Assembly: GCA_036160955.1 (NCBI GenBank)
Contig: JAYYDJ010000106.1
Span: forward strand, 1-5,591
Length of the DNA: 5,591 nucleotides
Source of the DNA: GCA-2699365 sp036160955
Lineage (GTDB): Bacteria; Verrucomicrobiota; Verrucomicrobiia; Opitutales; Coraliomargaritaceae
Direction: 5' to 3'
Part shown: positions 1 to 5,591 of the stretch, piece after piece
Numbering within the stretch: the first letter of the stretch is position 1
Layout: each line of letters begins with the position of its first letter
Position numbers and translations under genes: made by a program
Notes under the pieces: model-generated
Told to the model about the DNA's origin: nothing
Databases searched by the model: none
Seen by the model: only the letters and a program-made list of their open reading frames with translations

Positions 1-1392
1 GTAGATGCTGATATAGGTGACTGGGAAGACATTGAACAAATTGGCGGAGATTTTAATTTAATGTTTGATTTAGTTTTAAATCATTGTTCGTCTGAGAGTT
101 CTTGGTTTAGCGATTATATTGCAGGTATAGAACCTGCTCGCCATTATTTCATTGAGGCTAATCCAGAATTGGATTATTCTAAAGTTGTTAGACCAAGAAC
201 GAGCCCATTGCTAACTAAAACTCGAACGCGAACTGGGGAATCTCACGTATGGACAACTTTTTCAGCTGATCAGATTGACCTTAACTGGCAAAATCCAGAA
301 GTCTTATTTGAATTTATTGATATCCTCATGCTGTATATTTCAAAAGTCATGCGAATCGTAAGACTTGATGCTGTCGCCTTCTTATGGAAAAACATAAGCG
401 GCAAGTCTATACACGAACCAGAAACGCACGAGATTGTTTGCCTACTTCGCGACATATTAGAAATCATCGCGCCACAAACAGTTCTTCTAACTGAAACCAA
501 TGTACCACATGCAGAAAATGTTAGTTATTTTGGTTATGGAAATGAGGCGCAAATGGTGTATCAGTTTAGTCTCCCACCGCTGCTGTTGCATGGTCTAGCT
601 ACTGGTAATGCTACATTCTTAACTAATTGGGCACGCGAATTAAAGCCTCCACCGAACGGATGTACGTTTTTTAATTTTACAGCTAGTCATGATGGTATCG
701 GGGTACGCCCAATAGAAGGATTATTACCAAAGTCAGAGACTGATATTTTAATTAAGCATGTTGAGTCTTCTGGAGGTAAAATTAGTTGGCGAACAATGCC
801 TGATGGTACGGAACAACCTTATGAACTAAACATTACCTACTACTCAGCATTAACAATAAAAGATAATCCTCAACTTGGCGCACAACGCTTTTTATGTTCT
901 CAAGCAATTATGTTATCATTGCGGGGAATTCCTGGAATTTACATTCATAGCTTAACTGCGAGTTTTAATGATTTAAAAGCGGCTAAAGAGAGTGGAATTA
1001 ATCGCCGAATAAATCGACATAAATGGAAGCTATCTGAATTAGAGGTACATCTAAATGATCCTATTTCAAAACTAGTCTTTGACTCGTACATACAAATGTT
1101 GAGACGTAGGTCTAACCACCCAGCTTTTCACCCAGATTCTTCTCAAAAAATATTTGATGTGAGCCCTAATTTATTTGTGCATAACAGGACCTCTGTTAGT
1201 AAGGATGAGGTAATACTCTGCATTTATAATTTTTCAGATTCACCAGAAAATATTGATGCTGCATTCGTGTCTGAACAACTAGGTAAGGCCTCTAGCTATT
1301 ACGAAGTAATTTCTGCACAGCTAATTAATCGTCAATCATTCAATACTTCGCTGGAGCCCTATCAATCGCTTTGGCTAGTTGCGCGCAGTTAA
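1..1392 (+). CDS. GH13_18 retaining glycoside phosphorylase (sucrose / glucosylglycerate phosphorylase group), 5'-truncated by window edge
   Basis: The frame is open from base 1, giving 463 visible residues; the ATG at 61 is internal because conserved sequence precedes it. The family uses phosphate to cleave an alpha-glucoside with retention, releasing alpha-glucose 1-phosphate, in the cytoplasm. All four GH13 signature regions are visible: DLVLNH (residues 23-28), RLDA with nucleophile Asp123, TETN with acid/base Glu165, and SHDG with transition-state Asp231. Subfamily 18 hallmarks include TETNVPHAENVSYFG, SLPPLLLHGL, ASHDGIGVRP, PYELNITYYSAL and a later GINRRINRHK segment. These most resemble the glucosylglycerate phosphorylase branch; sucrose, sucrose 6'-phosphate or glucosylglycerol phosphorylase remain possible. 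Members are usually about 500-600 residues, so roughly 100 N-terminal residues lie outside. No signal peptide can be judged. The gene ends with TAA and converges on the MFS gene 24 bases away. The family call is strong and the substrate uncertain. Confidence 0.88.
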   Translation, partial: VDADIGDWEDIEQIGGDFNLMFDLVLNHCSSESSWFSDYIAGIEPARHYFIEANPELDYSKVVRPRTSPLLTKTRTRTGESHVWTTFSADQIDLNWQNPEVLFEFIDILMLYISKVMRIVRLDAVAFLWKNISGKSIHEPETHEIVCLLRDILEIIAPQTVLLTETNVPHAENVSYFGYGNEAQMVYQFSLPPLLLHGLATGNATFLTNWARELKPPPNGCTFFNFTASHDGIGVRPIEGLLPKSETDILIKHVESSGGKISWRTMPDGTEQPYELNITYYSALTIKDNPQLGAQRFLCSQAIMLSLRGIPGIYIHSLTASFNDLKAAKESGINRRINRHKWKLSELEVHLNDPISKLVFDSYIQMLRRRSNHPAFHPDSSQKIFDVSPNLFVHNRTSVSKDEVILCIYNFSDSPENIDAAFVSEQLGKASSYYEVISAQLINRQSFNTSLEPYQSLWLVARS

Positions 1393-1416
1393 TTACATTC
1401 CAAACAAGCAGCCTCA

Positions 1417-2757
1417 TCAAGCGTTACACTTATTAGGCCTTGGTAAAAAGTACGCCATTAGTAAAGGAATAACTAAGAATATGGAACCGAACAAATAAGC
1501 TGATTTTGAGCCAAAGCTAAAATAAGCTAGAGCTGCTACTAGTGGCCCAATTGCGCGAGCTAGGGAGCCTGCTGAGCGGTATACTCCAAGCGCCTGACCT
1601 TGAATACTTTCTGGTGCGTAAAGTGATACTAGTGAGCCTAAGCTTGGTGTAACTAAGGCTACTGCAAAAGACATACATATTAAAGATGTTAAGAAGTAAA
1701 TAAGGCTTACAGAATGAGCTAAACCAAAAAATGCAAATAAGCCACACACCAATCCTATTTGAACTAAAACTTTTTCTAAGCCCCGTCCTGACAACTTACG
1801 CACTATACCACCCTGGACTATGATCATAATAATGCCTATGAAAACAAACAACATACCGTTATTTATTGGACTAAATAAAAATCGTTCGACTGCTAGAAAA
1901 GTTAGTGTAAATTCCATACCACTAAAAGCTAACATGAAGAAAAGATAAGTGCTAGTTGCTTGCTTAGTTGCCCGACAAGGACATTTAAATCTGTCTACAA
2001 TTGAGATTTTTTTATCACCTGAATGTATTAAGCGTTTGTTAACTGGAAGCGTTTCTTTAAATGCTAACGATACCCATACTAAATTTATAACGGATAATCC
2101 AAGACTAATCATAGCTGGGATGGAGAATGGATTTATTCCATATCGAGATAATTGCGGCATATAATCTAGCAAATTTACGGTTGCACTAATTCCTCCTATT
2201 GCAGGACCAATAATAAACCCCAATCCAAAAGCGATACCAACAAGAGCCATGCCGCTGGAACGTTTCGAAGAGCTTGTTACATCTGCAACTACAGCCGTTG
2301 CTACTGATAAGTTTCCACCCATTGCTCCACCTAATAAACGCGATAGAACTAGAATCCAAAAAGATGCAGCAAAAACCCAAGCTAAATAACTAAGTGCTAG
2401 TCCTGAAATAGTAATAATGAGTACCTTGCGCCTGCCGACCCGGTCTGAATAAGAACCCCAGAGTGGAGCACATGCGAATTGTAACAATGAGTAAAGCGAG
2501 CCGAGTATGCCTCCAAATAATACAGAAGTCATAAACTTTGGGTTCGCTGCACCATTGTTTTCCGCCCAATAAAAAAGCGGAGATATACAGCGACCTAAAA
2601 GACTAGTACTATTTGCGCCGTCTGGAAGATAGTATTCCAACATAGCTGGAAACAGTGGAAATATAATAGAAAACCCTACGAGATCCAGAAACAGTGTCGT
2701 AAAGACAATGCCCAGAGCCTTATTATTAGGCGAATCTAATAGTCTACTCCTACGCAT
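1417..2757 (-). CDS. MFS transporter, DHA1 (TetA-like) drug:H+ antiporter family
   Basis: A 446-residue inner-membrane protein with about 12 hydrophobic segments. TM1 contains LDLVGFSIIFPLFP with the motif-D1 Asp25. Motif A, GSYSDRVGRRKV (residues 101-112), is intact between TM2 and TM3. Motif B Arg140 lies in LSRLLGGAMGGN. Antiporter motif C in TM5 reads GIAFGLGFIIGPAIGG (174-189), which indicates proton-coupled export rather than uptake. A hydrophilic central loop around residues 240-265 contains a CPC pair, and the second half has SLVSLYAPESIQGQALGVYR. The loop between TM1 and TM2 (about 41-75) is longer than in E. coli TetA. Resemblance to TetA does not prove tetracycline resistance, and the substrate is unknown. 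The ATG at 2757 places a short basic N-terminus before TM1; no Shine-Dalgarno sequence supports it. The gene lies 98 bases downstream of coaD, with a candidate promoter in that gap, and no dedicated regulator gene is adjacent. Confidence 0.9.
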   Translation of the reverse strand: MRRSRLLDSPNNKALGIVFTTLFLDLVGFSIIFPLFPAMLEYYLPDGANSTSLLGRCISPLFYWAENNGAANPKFMTSVLFGGILGSLYSLLQFACAPLWGSYSDRVGRRKVLIITISGLALSYLAWVFAASFWILVLSRLLGGAMGGNLSVATAVVADVTSSSKRSSGMALVGIAFGLGFIIGPAIGGISATVNLLDYMPQLSRYGINPFSIPAMISLGLSVINLVWVSLAFKETLPVNKRLIHSGDKKISIVDRFKCPCRATKQATSTYLFFMLAFSGMEFTLTFLAVERFLFSPINNGMLFVFIGIIMIIVQGGIVRKLSGRGLEKVLVQIGLVCGLFAFFGLAHSVSLIYFLTSLICMSFAVALVTPSLGSLVSLYAPESIQGQALGVYRSAGSLARAIGPLVAALAYFSFGSKSAYLFGSIFLVIPLLMAYFLPRPNKCNA

Positions 2758-2799
2758 ACCAACTAGATTATCAGAGTTTCATTCAAAGAAGCAAACTGT

Positions 2800-2850
2800 A
2801 CTATTACATAATACACCATTATATGCTTCAGTATTAATGCTAACTATTAC
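2800..2850. repeat. 8-bp direct repeat ACTATTAC bracketing the candidate MFS promoter
   Basis: ACTATTAC occurs at 2800-2807 and again at 2843-2850, 43 bases apart, in the 98-base gap between coaD and the MFS gene. One copy overlaps the candidate -35 element and the other lies just past the predicted transcription start. The arrangement would suit a repressor binding both sites. It rests on two short copies in AT-rich DNA and may be chance. Confidence 0.3.
2818..2846 (-). promoter_or_regulatory. Candidate sigma70-type promoter for the MFS gene
   Basis: On the minus strand a perfect -10 box TATAAT occupies 2823-2818. A 17-base spacer separates it from a weak -35-like TAGTTA at 2846-2841, which matches the consensus at only three of six positions. 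Transcription would start near 2811, leaving a leader of about 54 bases before the ATG at 2757. The -10 box is exact, but the region is very AT-rich, so a chance match is possible. Confidence 0.4.
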
Positions 2851-2855
2851 TTTGA

Positions 2856-3341
2856 CTACTTATCGGTAGCAAACTTTTCACATAGTGCATTATAAACATT
2901 ATCAGGTACTAAATCAGTTTTCCGCTTAGTAAATGCATGTACTTGTTTGATAAGAGAGGAACTAGTAAAAAAGTACTTCTCATTAGGCATTAAAAAGACT
3001 GTCTCTACTCTTCCATCTAAATGACGATTCATTTGAGCCATTTGAAACTCATGCTCAAAATCAGATACTGCACGCATGCCACGTATTAGTGCAACAGCAT
3101 TTAGTTCAACAGCTAAATCAACGATCAAACCGTCAAAGGAAACAACCGTTATATTTGGACGATTTATTAAGTTTTTATTGATCAATTGTACGCGCTGTTC
3201 TGCAGTAAATAGGGTTGATTTTCCTGAATTTTTTGCAACAGCAATGATAACTTTATCAAAAATACGAAGTGCTCGATTAATAACATCAAGATGCCCGTTA
3301 GTTATGGGATCAAATGATCCAGGATAGATAGCTATTTTCAT
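2856..3341 (-). CDS. coaD: Phosphopantetheine adenylyltransferase (CoaD)
   Basis: CoaD transfers AMP from ATP to 4'-phosphopantetheine, giving dephospho-CoA and pyrophosphate, the penultimate step of coenzyme A synthesis, in the cytoplasm. The 161 residues match the usual length of about 160. The N-terminus reads AIYPGSFDPITNGHLD, with the nucleotidyltransferase TxGH motif at 14-17 (His17 for the transition state). LIRGMRAVSDFEHEFQMAQ begins at residue 85 and carries Arg87 and Arg90 of the substrate/ATP site. FFTSSSLIKQV (124-134) matches the conserved ISS(S/T)xxK nucleotide-binding segment. The protein aligns without gaps of note to the E. coli enzyme. The start is fixed because the first beta strand begins at residue 3, yet no Shine-Dalgarno sequence precedes it. 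In many bacteria coaD sits beside rsmD; here it follows typA after 109 bases and precedes an MFS gene. Confidence 0.97.
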   Translation of the reverse strand: MKIAIYPGSFDPITNGHLDVINRALRIFDKVIIAVAKNSGKSTLFTAEQRVQLINKNLINRPNITVVSFDGLIVDLAVELNAVALIRGMRAVSDFEHEFQMAQMNRHLDGRVETVFLMPNEKYFFTSSSLIKQVHAFTKRKTDLVPDNVYNALCEKFATDK

Positions 3342-3369
3342 TACTGAATGTAATAAAGCTTATATAAAG

Positions 3370-3418
3370 AACTTAAGTCGATTCTATTTAACGATATTAA
3401 TCGATATAACGACAAGTT
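3370..3418. repeat. Imperfect inverted repeat in the typA-coaD gap
   Basis: Outer arms AACTTAAGTCG (3370-3380) and CGACAAGTT (3410-3418) are complementary apart from a two-base bulge. Inside them CGAT (3392-3395) and ATCG (3400-3403) can form a small second stem around ATTA. The 3342-3450 gap thus holds a potential 49-base hairpin upstream of coaD and downstream of typA. It is AT-rich and lacks the strong GC stem and clean T-run of a Rho-independent terminator. It could be a weak transcript end, an operator or chance. Confidence 0.3.
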
Positions 3419-3432
3419 AAAGTGCTACTAAT

Positions 3433-3438
3433 ATTATA
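3433..3438 (-). promoter_or_regulatory. Possible -10 box upstream of coaD
   Basis: TATAAT reads on the minus strand at 3438-3433, about 90 bases upstream of the coaD ATG and just after the typA stop. No acceptable -35 hexamer lies 16-18 bases upstream; the bases at the 17-base spacing read CTCGAA. The match is therefore to the -10 alone, in very AT-rich DNA, and coaD could equally be read through from typA. Confidence 0.2.
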
Positions 3439-3450
3439 TTGATAAATCGA

Positions 3451-5280
3451 TTATTTTCGAGTTTTGGCTAGTTTTCGCCTAACATTATGGTCGAGTTCAC
3501 GCTTGCGCATACGAAGAAACCTAGGAGTGGCTTCGACCAATTCATCTGGAGCAATGTACTCAATTGCACGCTCTAATGAAAAAGTGATGGGTGGAGCTAG
3601 TTGTATACTTTTATCTGACCCAGACGCGCGCATATTGTCTAACTGTTTTGCCTTTGCTGGATTAACCGGTATGTCTTCTTGTCTTGGATTTTCTCCGACT
3701 ATCATGCCTGCGTATACTTCTTCACTTGGAGCAATAAATAGCTTTCCTCGCGTCTGTATATTATCAAGCGCATAGGGCATAGCCTTGCCATATTCCATGC
3801 TAACTAAAGTACCAGTCAATCGGGTCGTAATTTCACCACAAAAAAGTCGATATTCTAGAAATGAATGACTCATTACGCCATGACCAGAAGTCATCGTTAC
3901 TAAATCACTTTCAAAGCCTATTAAACCACGTGTGGATACTTCAGCTTCAACAGTTACTCCAGAATTATGGTGTTCCATATGGGTTACCTTACCTTTTCTT
4001 TTGGCTATGTTCTCCATAATTCCTCCTAGATGTGCTTCCGGAGTTTCCACCCAAACTTTCTCAAATGGCTCATGTCGCTTACCATTAATTTCTTTATACA
4101 GTACAATAGGGCGCGAGACGAGTACCTCAAATCCTTCCCGACGCATCGTCTCAACCAGTACTGCTATTTGCATGGCTCCACGTGCATTAACTAAAAAAGT
4201 TGTACCCTTGTCTGTGTCTTCTACAGATATAGAAATATTGGACTGGGTTTCACGCATTAACCGTTCGCGTATCTGACGTGAGGTAACTTTTTTTCCATCT
4301 TTACCAGCAAGCGGCCCGTTATTAACAGAAAATTCCATTTGTACAGTAGCTGGATCTATTTCGATAAACGTTAGCGGCTCTATATTATCATCAGCAGTTA
4401 GCGTGTCACCAATATCCACATCGTCAAATCCGGCAAGGCCAACAATGTCGCCAGCAACTGCACTAGTAACATCATCTGTCGCCAGCCCAGAGAAGGTCTT
4501 CATTTTTGTAATTTTAACTTTTTGCTTTCGACCATCTTTACGCAAAGCAAATACAGTTTGTCCTTGATCGACTGTACCTGAAAGAATCCTACCAATCGCC
4601 ATACGCCCCACATATTCATCCCAATCAATGTTTGAGACTAACATACGAAAGGAGCCCTCTTCAACTAAAGGTGGTGGGATTCGATCAGTAATAGTCTTAA
4701 ACAAGTCATCCATATTCTTACGAGGGCCATCTACTTTTAGATCAGCGAATCCCATTTTTGCAGATGCATACAAGAAAGGTGCGTTAAATTGGTCATCATC
4801 GGCCTCGAGGTCCAAAAATAGTTCGAGTACTTTATCATGTACCCAATCTGGCCTAGAAGTATCACGATCTATCTTATTAATGACACATATTGTCTTTAAG
4901 CCAGCATCCAGTGCCTTGCGTAGCACCCATCTAGTCTGCGCCTGTGGACCTGCGACAGCATCAGTCAATAAAAGAACTCCATCTACCATCTTCATAACAC
5001 GTTCTACCTCTGCGCCAAAATCCGCATGCCCGGGCGTATCTACTATGTTAATAGTATATTCGACACCATCATCAGGGTGAACCCATTTGACCGCCGTATT
5101 TTTAGCTTTTATTGTAATTCCCTTTTCACGCTCTAAGTCCATTGAGTCCATAGCACGCTCCTGAACTTTTTGATTCTTGCGAAAAGTACCTGCTTGATCT
5201 AATAAGCAATCAACCAGAGTGGTTTTGCCATGGTCCACATGAGCTATGATGGCAATATTACGTATTTGCTTAGTATTCAT
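3451..5280 (-). CDS. typA: Ribosome-associated translational GTPase TypA/BipA
   Basis: A 609-residue GTPase of the EF-G/LepA superfamily. BipA binds 70S ribosomes and supports ribosome assembly and adaptation to cold or stress. The GTPase domain is complete: G1 AHVDHGKTT (13-21), the switch I segment DLEREKGITI with G2 Thr56, G3 DTPGH (81-85), G4 NKID (135-138), and a G5-like SAK further on. A beta-barrel domain follows (VGRMAIGRILSG), then the family-typical FSVNNGPLAGKDGKKVTSRQ and an EF-G-like domain with NARGAMQIAVLVETMRREGF. A second EF-G-like domain (WVETPEAHLGGIMENIAKRKG) leads to the BipA-specific C-terminus, including GLIGFESDLVTMTSGHG and VGENPR. Length equals the usual 600-610 residues and no key residue is missing. 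The ATG at 5280 is the only sensible start, six codons before the first beta strand. No Shine-Dalgarno sequence is present upstream of it. Confidence 0.98.
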   Translation of the reverse strand: MNTKQIRNIAIIAHVDHGKTTLVDCLLDQAGTFRKNQKVQERAMDSMDLEREKGITIKAKNTAVKWVHPDDGVEYTINIVDTPGHADFGAEVERVMKMVDGVLLLTDAVAGPQAQTRWVLRKALDAGLKTICVINKIDRDTSRPDWVHDKVLELFLDLEADDDQFNAPFLYASAKMGFADLKVDGPRKNMDDLFKTITDRIPPPLVEEGSFRMLVSNIDWDEYVGRMAIGRILSGTVDQGQTVFALRKDGRKQKVKITKMKTFSGLATDDVTSAVAGDIVGLAGFDDVDIGDTLTADDNIEPLTFIEIDPATVQMEFSVNNGPLAGKDGKKVTSRQIRERLMRETQSNISISVEDTDKGTTFLVNARGAMQIAVLVETMRREGFEVLVSRPIVLYKEINGKRHEPFEKVWVETPEAHLGGIMENIAKRKGKVTHMEHHNSGVTVEAEVSTRGLIGFESDLVTMTSGHGVMSHSFLEYRLFCGEITTRLTGTLVSMEYGKAMPYALDNIQTRGKLFIAPSEEVYAGMIVGENPRQEDIPVNPAKAKQLDNMRASGSDKSIQLAPPITFSLERAIEYIAPDELVEATPRFLRMRKRELDHNVRRKLAKTRK

Positions 5281-5286
5281 TGTATA

Positions 5287-5312
5287 TGATCGAACTAATC
5301 AGCGCGCGATCA
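5287..5312. repeat. Short inverted repeat in the typA leader
   Basis: TGATCG (5287-5292) and CGATCA (5307-5312) form perfect six-base arms around a 14-base loop. In the typA transcript a hairpin here would end six bases before the start codon, where a ribosome binding site would normally sit. The stem is short and its role is unproven. Confidence 0.3.
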
Positions 5313-5324
5313 CGCCTTTACAAG

Positions 5325-5360
5325 TAATCGAAGTCAATCGTAATGATTGCATAGTGATTG
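5325..5360. repeat. Four phased AATC/GATT half-sites upstream of typA
   Basis: On the plus strand TAATC (5325-5329) and CAATC (5335-5339) are followed by GATTG (5345-5349) and GATTG (5356-5360). The two left copies are inverted relative to the two right copies, and start-to-start steps are 10, 10 and 11 bases, about one helical turn each. The inner pair forms CAATC-GTAAT-GATTG. They lie 45-80 bases upstream of the typA start, where a transcription factor could act. The half-sites are short and AT-rich, so chance is not excluded. Confidence 0.35.
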
Positions 5361-5386
5361 TATAAAAACCAACAAAGAATAAATAG

Positions 5387-5591
5387 TCAGATATCGTATT
5401 CTTTACCTGGAACCAAATTCAATATTTTAGCTTTTGGTAGTTCTTCTTCCAAGTATTCCTGAAACCATTGCCGCGCCAATTCCTCACCATGATTTAGCAC
5501 GATTACTCGTGCATTAGATTTTATTGCATAGTTAGCAATTTCACCGCGGTCTGCGTGACCACTTAAATCGAATTGATCTACGGAAGCTTCT
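5387..5591 (-). CDS. Beta-CASP metallo-beta-lactamase-fold hydrolase (RNA-metabolising type), C-terminal end only
   Basis: The last 67 residues of a protein whose 5' part lies beyond the right edge; the first whole codon is at 5590-5588 and the gene ends with TGA at 5389-5387. The visible part contains FDLSGHADRGEI, with the beta-CASP motif B His at visible residue 12, and VIVLNHGEE, with the motif C His at residue 34. This pair is typical of the RMMBL segment that closes the active site of CPSF73-like and bacterial beta-CASP nucleases. The protein ends with a short tail, LNLVPGKEYDI. Such proteins usually bind two zinc ions and cleave RNA, but the catalytic HxHxDH motif is not in view, so nuclease activity is inferred. 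The gene points in the same direction as typA, 106 bases upstream of it. Confidence 0.8.
   Translation of the reverse strand, partial: EASVDQFDLSGHADRGEIANYAIKSNARVIVLNHGEELARQWFQEYLEEELPKAKILNLVPGKEYDI

Noticed and set aside
270..500. Minus-strand open frame of 76 codons inside the phosphorylase gene
   Set aside because: It lies wholly antisense to well-conserved catalytic regions and its translation shows no recognisable domain.
1949..2164. Plus-strand open frame inside the MFS gene (and minus-strand frames at 1517-1747 and 2186-2380)
   Set aside because: All overlap the clearly coding MFS frame and show no domain; they are by-products of the real frame.
2783..2855. Inverted pair TCAAAG (2783-2788) and CTTTGA (2850-2855) in the coaD-MFS gap
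   Set aside because: The six-base arms are 61 bases apart in AT-rich DNA, which is easily explained by chance.
3076..3327. Plus-strand open frame opposite coaD
   Set aside because: It is antisense to the conserved CoaD core, and its protein is unlike any family I know.
3464..5080. Plus-strand open frames of 103, 114 and 150 codons opposite typA
   Set aside because: They are serine/arginine-rich antisense readings of a fully conserved typA gene, with no independent support.
5332..5337. TTGACT on the minus strand as a -35 box for typA
   Set aside because: At 17 bases downstream the sequence reads CGTGAT, and neighbouring spacings are no better, so no promoter pair is formed.
5360..5386. T-rich stretch after the beta-CASP gene stop as a Rho-independent terminator
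   Set aside because: Minus-strand TTGGTTTTTATA has a T-run but no stem before it.
1..5591. A novel defence, mobile or biosynthetic system
   Set aside because: Every long conserved frame belongs to a known family with ordinary chromosomal roles; there are no integrases, transposases, repeat arrays or unknown conserved genes.

Overview
This is an AT-rich bacterial chromosomal stretch with densely packed housekeeping and metabolic genes. No tRNA, rRNA, CRISPR array, insertion sequence or phage gene is visible. The protein sequences suggest a Gram-negative bacterium. The style of the BipA C-terminal half and of the MFS transporter (long loop after TM1) recalls Verrucomicrobiota of the Opitutae type, perhaps an AT-rich marine lineage. 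This placement rests on remembered family resemblance and is only moderately supported. In keeping with a lineage that relies little on Shine-Dalgarno pairing, no purine-rich ribosome binding site precedes the well-fixed starts of coaD or typA.

Layout: from the left edge to 1392 a plus-strand gene, cut at its 5' end, encodes a GH13 subfamily 18 retaining phosphorylase (sucrose / glucosylglycerate phosphorylase group). It converges, with only 24 bases between stop codons, on a row of minus-strand genes. Read in their own direction (right to left) these are the 3' end of a beta-CASP metallo-beta-lactamase-fold hydrolase (5591-5387), typA/bipA (5280-3451), coaD (3341-2856) and a 12-TM MFS drug:H+ antiporter-like transporter (2757-1417). 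The gaps between the minus-strand genes are about 100 bases each (106, 109 and 98). These could hold separate promoters; the clearest candidate is a perfect TATAAT upstream of the MFS gene.

How the genes work together: BipA (ribosome-associated GTPase) and CoaD (penultimate step of coenzyme A synthesis) are core functions. The beta-CASP protein is probably nucleic-acid related, the MFS protein probably exports a small molecule, and the phosphorylase belongs to disaccharide or compatible-solute metabolism. No shared pathway links them. I see no convincing new multi-gene system. The points most worth a second look are the intergenic repeats (phased half-sites upstream of typA, an 8-bp repeat bracketing the MFS promoter, and a structured gap between typA and coaD), the missing Shine-Dalgarno sequences, and the exact substrate of the phosphorylase.
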